Origin: Rhodobacteraceae bacterium 63075
GTDB taxonomy: Bacteria; Pseudomonadota; Alphaproteobacteria; Rhodobacterales; Rhodobacteraceae
Reading direction: 5' to 3'
Length of the DNA: 64,000 nucleotides
NCBI GenBank assembly: GCA_003417655.1
Contig: QVMW01000001.1
Coordinates: 1 to 64,000, forward strand
Every line of letters begins with the position of its first letter. Position 1 is the stretch's first letter. Under the pieces are notes generated by a model. That model ran no database searches. It saw only the letters and a list, made by a program, of their open reading frames with translations, and was not told the DNA's origin. Below are positions 36,642 to 46,179 of this stretch, piece after piece. The translations under genes were made by a program, and so were the position numbers.

Positions 36642-36689
36642 GCCGTTTTCTTTCAAAGAAAACGGCCCGGAATTTTTGAAAAATTCCGG
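36642..36689. terminator. Tandem palindromes between converging genes (bidirectional terminator)
   Basis: Two perfect inverted repeats sit back to back. The first pairs 36642-36653 (GCCGTTTTCTTT) with 36655-36666 around a single C. The second pairs 36667-36677 (CCGGAATTTTT) with 36679-36689 around a single G. They end 15 bp before the dxs stop and begin just after the sodium-channel stop. Runs of T on both strands suit terminators in both directions. Confidence 0.75.
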
Positions 36690-36703
36690 CTCCGGCCCAG
36701 ACC

Positions 36704-38632
36704 TCAAGCCCGCTTCCCGGCGATCTGCGCAATGCCCAGCGCCTCGAGAGCCTTGGCCTCGATATCCGTCGCCTGAAGCCCTGCCTCTTTATACATCTCG
36801 GCGGGCGAGCCTTGGTCGATGAACCAGTCGGGCAGGACCATCGAGCGGAACTTGAGCCCTGCGTCGAACGCGCCCTCCTCGGCCAAAAGCTGCGCGACAT
36901 GGCTGCCGAAGCCGCCGACCGAGCCTTCCTCGATGGTGATCAGCGCCTCGTGGGTCCGCGCCAGGCGCAGGATCATCTCCTTGTCGAGCGGCTTGGCGAA
37001 GCGGGCATCGGCCACGCTGGCCTCTATCCCGCGCGCGCTCAGCTTCTCGGCGGCCTTTTCGGCCTCCGCAAGGCGCGTTCCGAGAGACAGCAGCGCCACG
37101 CGGCTTCCCTCACGGATCGTCCGCCCCTTGCCGATCTCCAGCACCTCGCCGTGCTCGGGCAGCTCGACGCCCACGCCCTCGCCGCGCGGATAGCGGAAGG
37201 CGATCGGCCCGCTGTCATGCGCCGCCGCCGTGGCGACCATGTGCTTGAGCTCGGCCTCGTCCGCCGCCGCCATGACGACCATGTTGGGCAGCGTCGCCAT
37301 GTAGCAGATGTCGAAACTTCCCGCATGTGTCGCGCCATCCGCGCCGACAAGCCCCGCGCGGTCGATCGCGAAGCGCACCGGCAGGTTCTGCAGCGCCACG
37401 TCATGGACAACCTGGTCATAGCCGCGTTGCAGGAAGGTGGAATAGATCGCGCAGAAGGGCTTCATGCCGCCCGCCGCGAGCCCGCCGCAGAAGGTCACGC
37501 CATGCTGCTCGGCGATGCTTACATCGAAGCAGCGGCTCGGGTAGCGCTCGGCCATGAGGTCGAGCCCGGTCCCCCCCGGCATCGCCGCGGTGATCGCGCA
37601 GATCTTGTCATCTTCCGCCGCCAGCCTCGCAAGCTCCTGGCCGAAGACGCTGGTATAGCTCGGCGCGTTGCTCGGGCTCTTCTTCTGCTTGCCGGTGACC
37701 ACGTCGAACTTCGCCGTCGCGTGGCCGCCGTCATTGCTTTCCTCGGCGGGGCGATAGCCCTTGCCCTTCTTCGTGATCGCATGAATGAGGATCGGCCCCG
37801 TCGCCCGCGCCTTGACCGTGCGCAGAAGCGGCAGGAGCTGCTCCATGTCATGCCCGTCGATCGGCCCGATATAGGAAAACCCCAGTTCCTCGAAGAGCGT
37901 GCCGCCCACGGTCATGCCCTTGAGCATCTCCTTGGCGCGCTTGGCGCCCTCCTGGAAGAAAGGCGGCATGAGGCTCACCGCGCCCTTTGCGGCGGCCTTG
38001 AGCTCCTGGAAGGGCTCCTCGGCATAGAGCCGGTTGAGATAGCCCGAAAGCGCCCCCACGGGTGGGGCGATGCTCATATCGTTGTCGTTGAGGATGACGA
38101 AGAGCCGCTTGCCAAGATGCCCGGCATTGTTCATCGCCTCGAAGGCCATGCCCGCGCTCATCGCTCCATCGCCGATCACGGCAACCGCGTCGCCCAGCCC
38201 CTCGGGGCAGTTCCCGCCAAGGTCGCGCGCCACGGCAAAGCCCAGCGCCGCGCTGATCGAGGTCGAGCTATGCGCCGCGCCGAAGGGGTCATAGGGGCTT
38301 TCACTGCGCTTGGTGAAGCCCGAGAGCCCGCCGCGCTGGCGCAGCGTGCGGATGCGGTCGCGCCTCCCTGTCAGGATCTTGTGGGGGTAGCTCTGGTGCG
38401 AGACATCCCAGATGATCTTGTCCTTGGGCGCATCGAACACCGCGTGCAGGGCCACGGTCAGCTCGACCACGCCAAGCCCCGCGCCAAGGTGCCCACCGGT
38501 CTCCGACACGGCGGAGATCGTCTCCTGGCGCAATTCGCTTGCCAGCTGCGCCAGCTCGCCGTCGCTCAGACGTTTCATGTCGCCCGGCGCTTTCACACCG
38601 TCGAGCAGGGGAGTTTCTGGTCTGTCGGCCAT
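36704..38632 (-). CDS. dxs: 1-deoxy-D-xylulose-5-phosphate synthase
   Basis: The 642-residue transketolase-like enzyme has the TPP motif [19 protein letters not shown], the [17 protein letters not shown] segment, [33 protein letters not shown] and [10 protein letters not shown]. It condenses pyruvate and glyceraldehyde-3-phosphate in the first step of the MEP isoprenoid route. It is the last gene of the xseB-ispA-dxs operon, an arrangement shared by many bacteria. The start at 38632 gives a normal N-terminus ([16 protein letters not shown]). Confidence 0.96.
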   Translation of the reverse strand: MADRPETPLLDGVKAPGDMKRLSDGELAQLASELRQETISAVSETGGHLGAGLGVVELTVALHAVFDAPKDKIIWDVSHQSYPHKILTGRRDRIRTLRQRGGLSGFTKRSESPYDPFGAAHSSTSISAALGFAVARDLGGNCPEGLGDAVAVIGDGAMSAGMAFEAMNNAGHLGKRLFVILNDNDMSIAPPVGALSGYLNRLYAEEPFQELKAAAKGAVSLMPPFFQEGAKRAKEMLKGMTVGGTLFEELGFSYIGPIDGHDMEQLLPLLRTVKARATGPILIHAITKKGKGYRPAEESNDGGHATAKFDVVTGKQKKSPSNAPSYTSVFGQELARLAAEDDKICAITAAMPGGTGLDLMAERYPSRCFDVSIAEQHGVTFCGGLAAGGMKPFCAIYSTFLQRGYDQVVHDVALQNLPVRFAIDRAGLVGADGATHAGSFDICYMATLPNMVVMAAADEAELKHMVATAAAHDSGPIAFRYPRGEGVGVELPEHGEVLEIGKGRTIREGSRVALLSLGTRLAEAEKAAEKLSARGIEASVADARFAKPLDKEMILRLARTHEALITIEEGSVGGFGSHVAQLLAEEGAFDAGLKFRSMVLPDWFIDQGSPAEMYKEAGLQATDIEAKALEALGIAQIAGKRA

Positions 38633-38656
38633 GGCGGGCCTTTCGGCTGGCTGCTG

Positions 38657-39544
38657 TTACTTTTCGCGCGAGATAACGAAGCGCGCCGCTTCCCGCAAGC
38701 TCTCGGCGTCATCACCATACCGAGATAGGGCCTCGCAGGCCTCGTCTACAAGGCCCGCCGCCCGGTGTTTTGCCGCATCGAGGCCCAGAAGCGAGACAAA
38801 AGTCGCCTTTCCGGCCTCCGCGTCCTTGTTCACGGCCTTGCCCGTCACGGCGGCGTCGCCCTCCACGTCGAGGATGTCATCGGCGATCTGGAAGGCCAGC
38901 CCGAGCGCCGCGCCATAGCGCAGCAGCGGCTCCGCCTCCTCCCCGGCCATCACCGCGCCTGCACTCGCACTCCAACGGATGAGCGCGCCTGTCTTGCGCC
39001 GCTGAACCGCCTCGATGCCCTGCACCGTCAGGGGCGACTCGGCGCTCTCGGCGGCAATATCCATCATTTGCCCACCAACCATTCCGCCATGCCCCGAGGC
39101 CTCGGCCAGCCTCCGGATCAGCGGCACCGCCCGCGCGCCAAGCGACGGGTGACAAAGCGCCTCGAAGGCAGCAGCCTGCAAGGCATCCCCGGCCAGAACG
39201 GCCGTGGCCTCGTCCCACTTGCGATGAACGGTCGGCTTGCCGCGCCGGAGGTCATCATCGTCCATGCAAGGCAAGTCATCATGGATCAGCGAATAGGCAT
39301 GGATGCACTCCACGGCAAAGGCCGCCTGCGCCGCCGCAGCTTCATCCTGCCCATGCAGCCGCGCGCTCTCCAGCGCCAGGAAGGCCCTGAGCGCCTTGCC
39401 GCCGCTGAGTGCATAGCGCATCGCGTCCAGTAGGGCCTCGTGCGCTGCGCTGTCAGGCGATGAAAACGCACGCCCCGAAAGCTCCTCCGTCAGCGCCCTC
39501 GCCCGGCCCAGCGCCGCCTCGAATCCGGGCGTATCACTCGACAT
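38657..39544 (-). CDS. ispA: Farnesyl diphosphate synthase
   Basis: The 295-residue polyprenyl synthase carries the first aspartate-rich motif (SLIHDDLPCMDDDDLRRG) and the second (IADDILDVEGD), GGKALRAFLALES and KDAEAGKATFVSLLG. It builds farnesyl diphosphate from DMAPP and IPP downstream of the MEP pathway. ATG 39544 lies within the xseB 3' end (11-bp overlap). It precedes dxs by 24 bp. A short-chain product is inferred from the CMDDDD motif and length. Confidence 0.94.
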   Translation of the reverse strand: MSSDTPGFEAALGRARALTEELSGRAFSSPDSAAHEALLDAMRYALSGGKALRAFLALESARLHGQDEAAAAQAAFAVECIHAYSLIHDDLPCMDDDDLRRGKPTVHRKWDEATAVLAGDALQAAAFEALCHPSLGARAVPLIRRLAEASGHGGMVGGQMMDIAAESAESPLTVQGIEAVQRRKTGALIRWSASAGAVMAGEEAEPLLRYGAALGLAFQIADDILDVEGDAAVTGKAVNKDAEAGKATFVSLLGLDAAKHRAAGLVDEACEALSRYGDDAESLREAARFVISREK

Positions 39545-39785
39545 CGAGCGGTGTCGTCCCCGTCGGATTGCCATCGCCATCAAGCGTGATCGCGGCGACC
39601 TTCTCCTCGGCATCCTTGAGCTTCCTGGCGCAATGCGCCTTGAGCTTCGCGCCGCGCTCGTAGAGTGCGATCGAATCTTCCAGGGGCACGTCACCGTGCT
39701 CGAGCTGGCCGACGACTTTCTCAAGCTCGGCCATGGCCGTCTCGAAGCTCATCTCCTCCACAGGTGTCTCGCTCGTCTCGCTCAT
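39534..39785 (-). CDS. xseB: Exodeoxyribonuclease VII small subunit
   Basis: This 83-residue helical protein has the XseB signature MSFETAMAELEKVVGQLEHGDVPLEDSIALYERG. It forms exonuclease VII with XseA (not in this window). It is the first gene of the xseB-ispA-dxs operon; its end overlaps the ispA start. Confidence 0.94.
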   Translation of the reverse strand: MSETSETPVEEMSFETAMAELEKVVGQLEHGDVPLEDSIALYERGAKLKAHCARKLKDAEEKVAAITLDGDGNPTGTTPLDVE

Positions 39786-39871
39786 CGCACTCTCCAGACT
39801 GTGTTCCGCCCGACCTTACAGCCGCGCGATAGTGGGTTCAATTCCCCTCGCGCGCGGCTTACGCTCGGGCC

Positions 39872-40840
39872 ATGTCACGGATCGAGAAAAGCAATCTGGA
39901 CCTCTACCCCGAAGCCGCCCGCGTCGCGCAGGGCGCGCTTGAACACGCCGCAACCACCGCGCTGAGGGGGCGGGACCATTCCATCGGAGACGCCCTGCAC
40001 ATCGTGCCGGAGCGCCATGCCGTCTTCCGCGGCGCGCTGGAGGGCCGGCAGGCCGCCTTCCGGCTGGCGCTTTCGGAGGCTTCAAGGGAAGACCTCGCCC
40101 GCGAATGGGGCGAGCTCACCCGCGCCTGGGAGCACATGAGCGCGCCGCCGCTCACGACGCCGAAGCCCCTCGCCTTCAGTGACGCCGAAGGGTTGATGGT
40201 CACCGCGCGCGCGTCGGGCGAAGGACTGCTCTCTCACCTCTGGCGCATCGAGGCCGCCGAGCGCGCGCCGCTCATCGCCCTCTCCGCCGACTGGCTGCGC
40301 AAATACACCGCGCCCACCGAAGAGCTGCGCGCGCCCAACCGCCGCCCCTGGCGCCGCTGGGCCGAGGAGGCCGCCGCCCGCCAGCCGCACGAAGCTTTGC
40401 GGGAGGCCGAGGCCCGCGTCTTGCAGAAGATGAAAAAGCTCTACCGCCAGATCGACCTGCCCGAATGGCGCGTCGTCCTTGCGCACGGTGACTTTCACCT
40501 CAACAATCTTTTCTGGGATGGCAAAACGCTCACGGGGATCGACCTTGGCGGCACGGGCCATGCCCCGCTCTACAAGGATATCGCCCGCGCGCTCGTCCAC
40601 ATGGCGCGCCGGGGAATGCTGCCCTCCGGCAAGCGCCGCTTCGGTGTCGATGAAGAGGCGTTTGAGGCCTATGCAGAGACGTTTTCGCTCTCGGAGACCG
40701 AGACGAACGGCTTCCTGCCCTACTTCATCGCCTACGAGACTCTCATCAAGGTGGAGCACCCCGAGATGCCCCGCGCGCGCCTCGACCACGCGCAGGAAAT
40801 GACCGAGGCGCTCTTTGCCGATCTGAAGGCGATCACCTGA
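39872..40840 (+). CDS. APH-fold phosphotransferase family protein
   Basis: The 322-residue protein has the aminoglycoside-phosphotransferase catalytic loop VVLAHGDFHLNNLFWDGKTLTGIDLGG (HGD-x-x-x-N and the metal-binding Asp). The N-terminal part has an ATP-binding lobe with weak motifs. The family covers antibiotic, choline and homoserine kinases, so the name should not be taken as resistance. It is divergent from xseB. Confidence 0.75.
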   Translation: MSRIEKSNLDLYPEAARVAQGALEHAATTALRGRDHSIGDALHIVPERHAVFRGALEGRQAAFRLALSEASREDLAREWGELTRAWEHMSAPPLTTPKPLAFSDAEGLMVTARASGEGLLSHLWRIEAAERAPLIALSADWLRKYTAPTEELRAPNRRPWRRWAEEAAARQPHEALREAEARVLQKMKKLYRQIDLPEWRVVLAHGDFHLNNLFWDGKTLTGIDLGGTGHAPLYKDIARALVHMARRGMLPSGKRRFGVDEEAFEAYAETFSLSETETNGFLPYFIAYETLIKVEHPEMPRARLDHAQEMTEALFADLKAIT

Positions 40841-40843
40841 CCG

Positions 40844-41269
40844 TCACGCACCGAGCCGCCACAATCGCTGCGCCTCGGACGGCATGCGCGCCATCACGCG
40901 CTCGAAGGCCTTACCGTTCATCTCCGCGCGCACTTCCGGAATGAGATCATCAAGAATGCCGACGGGCGCAAAGTTATGCGCCTGCCTGAAAGCCCTGACC
41001 TCCTGCTCGATCTCTGGAGGCGTGACCCAGGGTTGACATGGCGCGTCCAACTTCCAGTCCGCAACGAGAATAGCGCGCATCACCGCAGGCAGCGTATCGC
41101 CGAACTCCAGCACGAGATGTGGCTCTGTTCTGGCCCGAAAAGCCCGAAACAGGCCCTGCAACGCCGTGTAGATCACGTTGTCGCTTTCGATGAGTGTCCG
41201 CGCCCGCACCCTCTTCAGAAACCCGCGCCATTCCTCGCTTGAATGGCGGTAGGTATAAGGCATCGGCAT
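40844..41269 (-). CDS. DUF2267 family protein
   Basis: The 141-residue helical protein starts MPMPYTYRHSSEEWRGFLKRV and has TALQGLFRAFRARTEPHLVLEFGDTLPAVMRAILVADW, which I recognise as DUF2267 (YfaA/… type). Function is unknown. It follows the histone-deacetylase-like gene by 6 bp and both follow mutS, so all three are probably one transcript. Confidence 0.82.
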   Translation of the reverse strand: MPMPYTYRHSSEEWRGFLKRVRARTLIESDNVIYTALQGLFRAFRARTEPHLVLEFGDTLPAVMRAILVADWKLDAPCQPWVTPPEIEQEVRAFRQAHNFAPVGILDDLIPEVRAEMNGKAFERVMARMPSEAQRLWRLGA

Positions 41270-41275
41270 CCCAGC

Positions 41276-42187
41276 TTAACCCCGCGCCGCGAGCACATCC
41301 ACATGCGCCCGAACGGAGCGGCCCAGCGATGCGAGGTCATACCCCCCTTCAAGAACCGAAACGAGCTTGCCGCCGCAATGCGTGTCAGCCAGGTCACAGA
41401 GCTTATCCGTCAGCCAGCGGAAATCATCCTCGACCCAAGCGAGGTCTGCCAGCGGATCATCCGCATGCGAATCGAAACCGGCCGAAACCAGAAGAAACTC
41501 GGGCGCGAACTTTTGCAGCGCGGGGAATACCTCTTCTTCATAAGCCTTGCGCATGACCGCCCCGTCCGTCTTCGGCTTGAGGGGGATGTTCATGACATTG
41601 TCATACGCGCCTTTTTCGCTACGCTCGCCTGTTCCCGGCCAGTGCGGAACCTGCTGCGAGGTGATGAAGAGCGTGCGCGCTTCGTCCCAAAGCAGGTCCT
41701 GCGTGCCGTTGCCATGGTGCACGTCAAAATCCACAACGGCCACGCGGCTCAGCCCATGGCGCTCCAGAAGATGCTTCGCCGCGATCGCCACATGCCCGAA
41801 GAGGCAAAAGCCCATCGGCTTTGCGCGCTCCGCGTGGTGCCCCGGCGGGCGCGTCGCGACGAAGGCGTTGCTCGCCTTCCCGTCCATCACTTCATCCACG
41901 GCTGCGAGTGCCCCTCCCACGGCGCGCATCGTCGCAAGGTAGGAGTCCTGCGACATATGCGTATCTGCGTCGAGCTGGCCGGCCCCGTGGCCGGCGATAT
42001 ATTCGTAGTAGCGCTCCGGATGGCACAGGAGCACGTCATCCACCGTGCCCATGGGCGCTTCACGCTGCGTCACGGAGAGCCCCTCAAGCGCGCTTTCGAC
42101 CGCGCCCATGCGCTCCACGCGCTCGGGGTGCCCGTCGGGCGTGACATGCTTCTTGCAGTCCTCGTGCATGTATACCGATGTCGTCAT
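41276..42187 (-). CDS. Histone deacetylase-family (acetylpolyamine-like) hydrolase
   Basis: The 303-residue protein contains VATRPPGHHAERAKPMGFCLFGHVAIAAKHLLE with the two active-site histidines, VVDFDVHHGNGTQDL with zinc ligands Asp and His, and LVSAGFDSHADDPLADL with the third ligand Asp. Bacterial members deacetylate acetylpolyamines or other acetyl-amines; histones are absent. It begins 1 bp after the mutS stop. Confidence 0.92.
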   Translation of the reverse strand: MTTSVYMHEDCKKHVTPDGHPERVERMGAVESALEGLSVTQREAPMGTVDDVLLCHPERYYEYIAGHGAGQLDADTHMSQDSYLATMRAVGGALAAVDEVMDGKASNAFVATRPPGHHAERAKPMGFCLFGHVAIAAKHLLERHGLSRVAVVDFDVHHGNGTQDLLWDEARTLFITSQQVPHWPGTGERSEKGAYDNVMNIPLKPKTDGAVMRKAYEEEVFPALQKFAPEFLLVSAGFDSHADDPLADLAWVEDDFRWLTDKLCDLADTHCGGKLVSVLEGGYDLASLGRSVRAHVDVLAARG

Positions 42188-42188
42188 C

Positions 42189-44837
42189 TCACTCTCCCAG
42201 CTTGGCTTTCAGGTCATAGAGAACTTGCAGCGCCTCGCGCGGGGTCATCTCATCCGGGTAGACTTGTGCAAGTTCAGTCTCGATTTCGCTTGATTTGGCG
42301 GGGGCAGGCTGCGGCGCGGGCGTGGCCGAGAAAAGCGGCAGATCGTCGATCACCGCCTTCGCCTGTCCGCTCTCCCGCTCGCCCTTTTCCAGCGCATCTA
42401 GCACGACGCGCGCCCGCGCGATCACGCTGTCGGGCAGCCCCGCCAGCTTGGCCACCTGCACGCCATAGGAGCGGTCGGCCACGCCCTTGCGCACCTCGTG
42501 CAGGAAGATGATGGCCCCCTCCCACTCCTTGACCATGACGGTCGCGTTCGAGCAGCGGTCCAGCTTCTCGCTGAGCCGCGTCATCTCGTGGTAATGCGTG
42601 GCGAAAAGCGCGCGGCAGCCGTTGACCTCGTGCAGATGCTCCAGCGTCGCCCAGGCGATGGACAGGCCATCGTAGGTCGCCGTGCCGCGCCCGATCTCGT
42701 CGAGGATCACGAGCGCGCGGTCATCGGCCTGGTTGAGGATCGCCGCCGTCTCCACCATCTCGACCATGAAGGTCGAGCGCCCACGCGCCAGATCATCGCT
42801 CGCGCCCACGCGGCTGAAGAGCTGGCTGACGATGCCGACATGCGCCGCCTTGGCAGGCACGAAGCTGCCCATCTGCGCCAGCACCGCAATGAGCGCGTTC
42901 TGCCGCAGGAAGGTCGATTTACCGGCCATGTTCGGCCCGGTGAGAAGCCACAGGCTGTCCTTCTCGGTCAGCGCGCAGTCGTTCGGGACGAACCCTTCGC
43001 TGCCCTGCACGCGTAGCGCCTGCTCGACGACGGGATGCCGCCCCCCGTCGATCTCGAGCCTGCGGCTCTCGTCCACCTGTGGCCGCGTCCAATCTTCCTC
43101 GCGCGCGATCGTCGCCAGCGCCATGGCGAGGTCGATCTCCGCCAGCGCGCCGGTTGCGGCGAAAACCGCCTCCTGCGCCTCGAGGATCGCCCCGCGCAGC
43201 TCCGCGAATATCCGCTGCTCGATCTGCACGGCCCGCCCGCCCGCGTTCAGGATCCGCGTTTCCATCTCGCTCAGCTCCACCGTCGTGAAGCGGACCTGGT
43301 TGGCCGTGGTCTGGCGGTGCTTGAAGGTCTCGTTGAGCGGCGCGGCGAGCATCTTCTCCGCATGGGTCGCCGTGACTTCCACGAAATAGCCCAGCACGTT
43401 GTTGTGCTTGATCTTGAGCGCGTTGATGCCGGTCTGCTCGACATAGCTCCGCTGCATCTGCGCGATCACGCCGCGCCCCTCGTCGCGCAGGCGGCGGCAC
43501 TCGTCGAGTTCCTTGTCATAACCTTCCGCCGCGAAGCCGCCATCACGCGCCAGAAGCGGCGGCTCGGCCACGAGCGCGCGGCCCAGCAGCTCCGTCAGCG
43601 CCTCATGCCCCTGCAAACGCGCCGCCGCCTCACCCAGAAGCGCGGGCAGATCCATCAGGCCAAGCGCCGCGCCCAGCTCCTCAGCCCGCTCGAGCCCATT
43701 GCGAATGGCCGCGATGTCGCGCGGCCCGCCGCGCTCCAGCCCCAGCCGCGAAAGCGCGCGGTCCATGTCGGGCACATGGCGCAGAACGTCTCTAACCCGG
43801 CCCAAAAGGCTCGAATCTTCCGCGCCGCGCGCCACCGCGTCGAGCCGCTTGGCGATCACCTTGCCGTCGCAGGAAGGAGAAGAGAGCCGCCGCTCCAGAA
43901 GCCGCGCGCCGGGGGCCGTCAAGGTCCGGTCGATCGCGCCCAGAAGCGAGCCTGCGCGCCCGCCCTGCATCCCTTGGGTCAGCTCGAGGTTGCGCCGCGT
44001 GGCTGCGTCGATCTGCATGGTTCCGCCCAGCGCCTCGCGCACCGGTGGCTGCAAGAGCGGAAGCCTGCCCTTCTGCGTGATCTCGAGATAGTCGAGCACC
44101 GCGCCCAGAGCCGAGATTTCCGCGCGGGAGAACTGCCCGAAGGCCTCCAGCGTCTCCACCTCGAAAAACGAACAAAGCCGCTTCGCCGCGCCTTCGCTGT
44201 CGAAACTCGCCTTGCCAAGCTCGCTCACGGACACGCCCTGCTCCCCGGCGATCTCGCCCAGCTCTTCGCGCTGCGCATCAGTGAAGATGATCTCGCTCGG
44301 CCCAAGCCGCGCCAGCTCCGGCCCGAGGCGCACGCGCGCGCAGGGCATCACCCGGAAATCCCCCGTCGACATGTCGATCCAGGCCAGCCCCGCCTCACCC
44401 CTGATCTCCGAATAGGCGGCCAGGAAATTGTGCCGCCGCGCGTCCAGCAGGGTCTCCTCGCTCAGCGTTCCGGGCGTGACCAGCCGGACGACATCGCGCT
44501 GCACGACCGACTTGGAGCCGCGCTTCTTCGCCTCCTCGGGGCTTTCCATCTGCTCGCAGACGGCCACGCGAAAGCCCTTGCGAATGAGCGTCAGCAGGTA
44601 GTTCTCCGCCGAGTGATGCGGCACGCCGCACATCGGGATATCCTCGCCCGCGTGCTTGCCCCGCTTGGTCAGGGCAATGTCCAGCGCCTCGGCGGCGGCG
44701 ACGGCATCGTCGAAGAACAGCTCGTAAAAGTCGCCCATCCGGTAGAACAGGAGCGCTTGTGGATAGCGCCCCTTGATCTCCAGATACTGCGCCATCATCG
44801 GCGTCACGGCTGACTTGGCTGACGTCACGGACTGCAT
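42189..44837 (-). CDS. mutS: DNA mismatch repair protein MutS
   Basis: This 882-residue protein has the mismatch-binding F-x-E motif in [17 protein letters not shown] near residue 32, a connector and lever region, and the C-terminal ABC-type ATPase: Walker [38 protein letters not shown] signature, and [17 protein letters not shown]. It recognises mispairs and recruits MutL. It is the first gene of a likely mutS-HDAC-DUF2267 transcript. Confidence 0.97.
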   Translation of the reverse strand: MQSVTSAKSAVTPMMAQYLEIKGRYPQALLFYRMGDFYELFFDDAVAAAEALDIALTKRGKHAGEDIPMCGVPHHSAENYLLTLIRKGFRVAVCEQMESPEEAKKRGSKSVVQRDVVRLVTPGTLSEETLLDARRHNFLAAYSEIRGEAGLAWIDMSTGDFRVMPCARVRLGPELARLGPSEIIFTDAQREELGEIAGEQGVSVSELGKASFDSEGAAKRLCSFFEVETLEAFGQFSRAEISALGAVLDYLEITQKGRLPLLQPPVREALGGTMQIDAATRRNLELTQGMQGGRAGSLLGAIDRTLTAPGARLLERRLSSPSCDGKVIAKRLDAVARGAEDSSLLGRVRDVLRHVPDMDRALSRLGLERGGPRDIAAIRNGLERAEELGAALGLMDLPALLGEAAARLQGHEALTELLGRALVAEPPLLARDGGFAAEGYDKELDECRRLRDEGRGVIAQMQRSYVEQTGINALKIKHNNVLGYFVEVTATHAEKMLAAPLNETFKHRQTTANQVRFTTVELSEMETRILNAGGRAVQIEQRIFAELRGAILEAQEAVFAATGALAEIDLAMALATIAREEDWTRPQVDESRRLEIDGGRHPVVEQALRVQGSEGFVPNDCALTEKDSLWLLTGPNMAGKSTFLRQNALIAVLAQMGSFVPAKAAHVGIVSQLFSRVGASDDLARGRSTFMVEMVETAAILNQADDRALVILDEIGRGTATYDGLSIAWATLEHLHEVNGCRALFATHYHEMTRLSEKLDRCSNATVMVKEWEGAIIFLHEVRKGVADRSYGVQVAKLAGLPDSVIARARVVLDALEKGERESGQAKAVIDDLPLFSATPAPQPAPAKSSEIETELAQVYPDEMTPREALQVLYDLKAKLGE

Positions 44838-44913
44838 CCCCCCGAATGTTTCGGCTCAAACTAACGGCAGGCACAAAGCCGCGAAAGGCGAAAGTCGCTT
44901 GGTACGCGTCAAG

Positions 44914-44955
44914 AAAGTTATCAAAGTTATTTGGGTTGCAATTAAACTTGATAAT
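44914..44955 (+). promoter_or_regulatory. Repeat-rich promoter of the AAA+ ATPase gene
   Basis: The AT-rich block differs from the GC-rich surroundings. It holds direct repeats AAAGTTA (44914-44920 and 44923-44929) and an inverted pair TTATCAAAGTT (44918-44928) with AACTTGATAA (44945-44954). A -10-like GATAAT at 44950-44955 is 15 bp before the ATG, so the leader would be very short. The arrangement suggests an autoregulator or a nearby DNA-binding protein. Confidence 0.5.
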
Positions 44956-44970
44956 TTTTACCACGTCGAG

Positions 44971-46170
44971 ATGGATCATGTCATAAACCCCTATACGCCC
45001 GGTGCGGGAACACCACCGCTCGTGCTCGCTGGGCGCGACGACATCCTGAGATCGGCCGATACCGCGCTGAAGCGGGTGCAAACAGGCCGCTCCGGCCGCT
45101 CCCAGATGCTTCTGGGGCTCAGGGGCGTTGGCAAGACGGTTCTTCTCAACAATATCTTCAACAAGGCCGAAGATGCGAATTACTTCACGATAAAAATCGA
45201 AGCCCCGGAAAACGGAGATTTCGCCCAACGGTGTTTGCCTGAGCTCAAGAGAATTCTGCTGAGACTCTCGACACAGGAAAAGCTGCGTCGGCAGCTTGAC
45301 CTGGCCGGGGCCGCGTTGCGTAACTTCGCGTCCATATTCAAACTGTCCTACGAAGGCTTCGAGTTCGGCGCGACTCCCCATCGCGGCCTTGCAGAAACAG
45401 GCGACTTCGAAACCGATTTCTCCGAGATGATGAGATATGTCCTCACCGCAGCCAAGGCGGCCGATCGTAACATCGCCTTGTTCGTGGATGAAGTGCAGTA
45501 CCTCAAGCCCGAGGAACTGGCAGCCATCACGGTGACCTGTCACGATGCCGCACAGAGGTCGCTCCCTTTTCTCTTTTTCGGAGCAGGGTTGCCGCAGATT
45601 GCCAAATTGGCCGGTGACGCCAAATCCTATGCCGAAAGGCTGTACGAGTTTCCCGAAGTCGGCTCGCTCAGTGATCTTGCTGCCGACGAGGCGTTGCGCG
45701 GCCCTGCGCAACGAGAAGGCGTCGAATTCGAGGACGCCGCCGTGAATCTCATCCTCGAGAGGTCCCGAAATTACCCCTATTTTCTCCAGGTCTGGGGCGA
45801 TCATGTCTGGAAGCAAGCGGGCCAATCTCCGATCAGCGTGCGCGACGTGCGAAACGCGGAAGGCCAGCTTGTAACGCATCTCGACGAAAACTTCTTTCGC
45901 GTGCGCTTCGACCGCTGCAAGCCAGTGCAACAAAAATACCTGCGCGCCATGGCAGAACTCGGACCCGGGCCGCATGCGACCGGTGAAATCGCATCGACGC
46001 TTGGCTGCGAACCGAGCCAGGTTTCGACAACGCGCGCGCAGCTGATATCACTCGGAATGATCTGGAGCCAAAGACATGGCGAAACGGCATTCACAGTGCC
46101 CCTCTTTGACGAATTCATGAAGCGGCAAATGCCCAAACTCGAAAAACACGTGCCAAGAAAACGGAAATAG
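44971..46170 (+). CDS. Orphan AAA+/archaeal-type ATPase with C-terminal winged helix
   Basis: The 399-residue protein has Walker A LGLRGVGKTVLLNN, Walker B IALFVDEVQYL and a sensor-1-like LPFLFFGAGLPQ, in the order of Orc1/Cdc6- or STAND-related AAA ATPases. The C-terminal part (QQKYLRAMAELGPGPHATGEIA, then CEPSQVSTTRAQLISLGMIW) looks like a winged helix, as in archaeal Cdc6. No nuclease, membrane or toxin domain is visible. It lies alone between mutS and maeB. Function is not known; roles in defence or plasmid-like replication are only guesses. Confidence 0.75.
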   Translation: MDHVINPYTPGAGTPPLVLAGRDDILRSADTALKRVQTGRSGRSQMLLGLRGVGKTVLLNNIFNKAEDANYFTIKIEAPENGDFAQRCLPELKRILLRLSTQEKLRRQLDLAGAALRNFASIFKLSYEGFEFGATPHRGLAETGDFETDFSEMMRYVLTAAKAADRNIALFVDEVQYLKPEELAAITVTCHDAAQRSLPFLFFGAGLPQIAKLAGDAKSYAERLYEFPEVGSLSDLAADEALRGPAQREGVEFEDAAVNLILERSRNYPYFLQVWGDHVWKQAGQSPISVRDVRNAEGQLVTHLDENFFRVRFDRCKPVQQKYLRAMAELGPGPHATGEIASTLGCEPSQVSTTRAQLISLGMIWSQRHGETAFTVPLFDEFMKRQMPKLEKHVPRKRK

Positions 46171-46179
46171 TAATCCAAC

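Noticed and set aside
36812..38728. 638-residue ORF on the plus strand
   Set aside because: Antisense shadow of dxs with arginine/histidine-rich composition and no domain.
43035..44813. 592-residue ORF on the plus strand
   Set aside because: Antisense to mutS; low-complexity Arg/His/Ala sequence, no recognisable protein.
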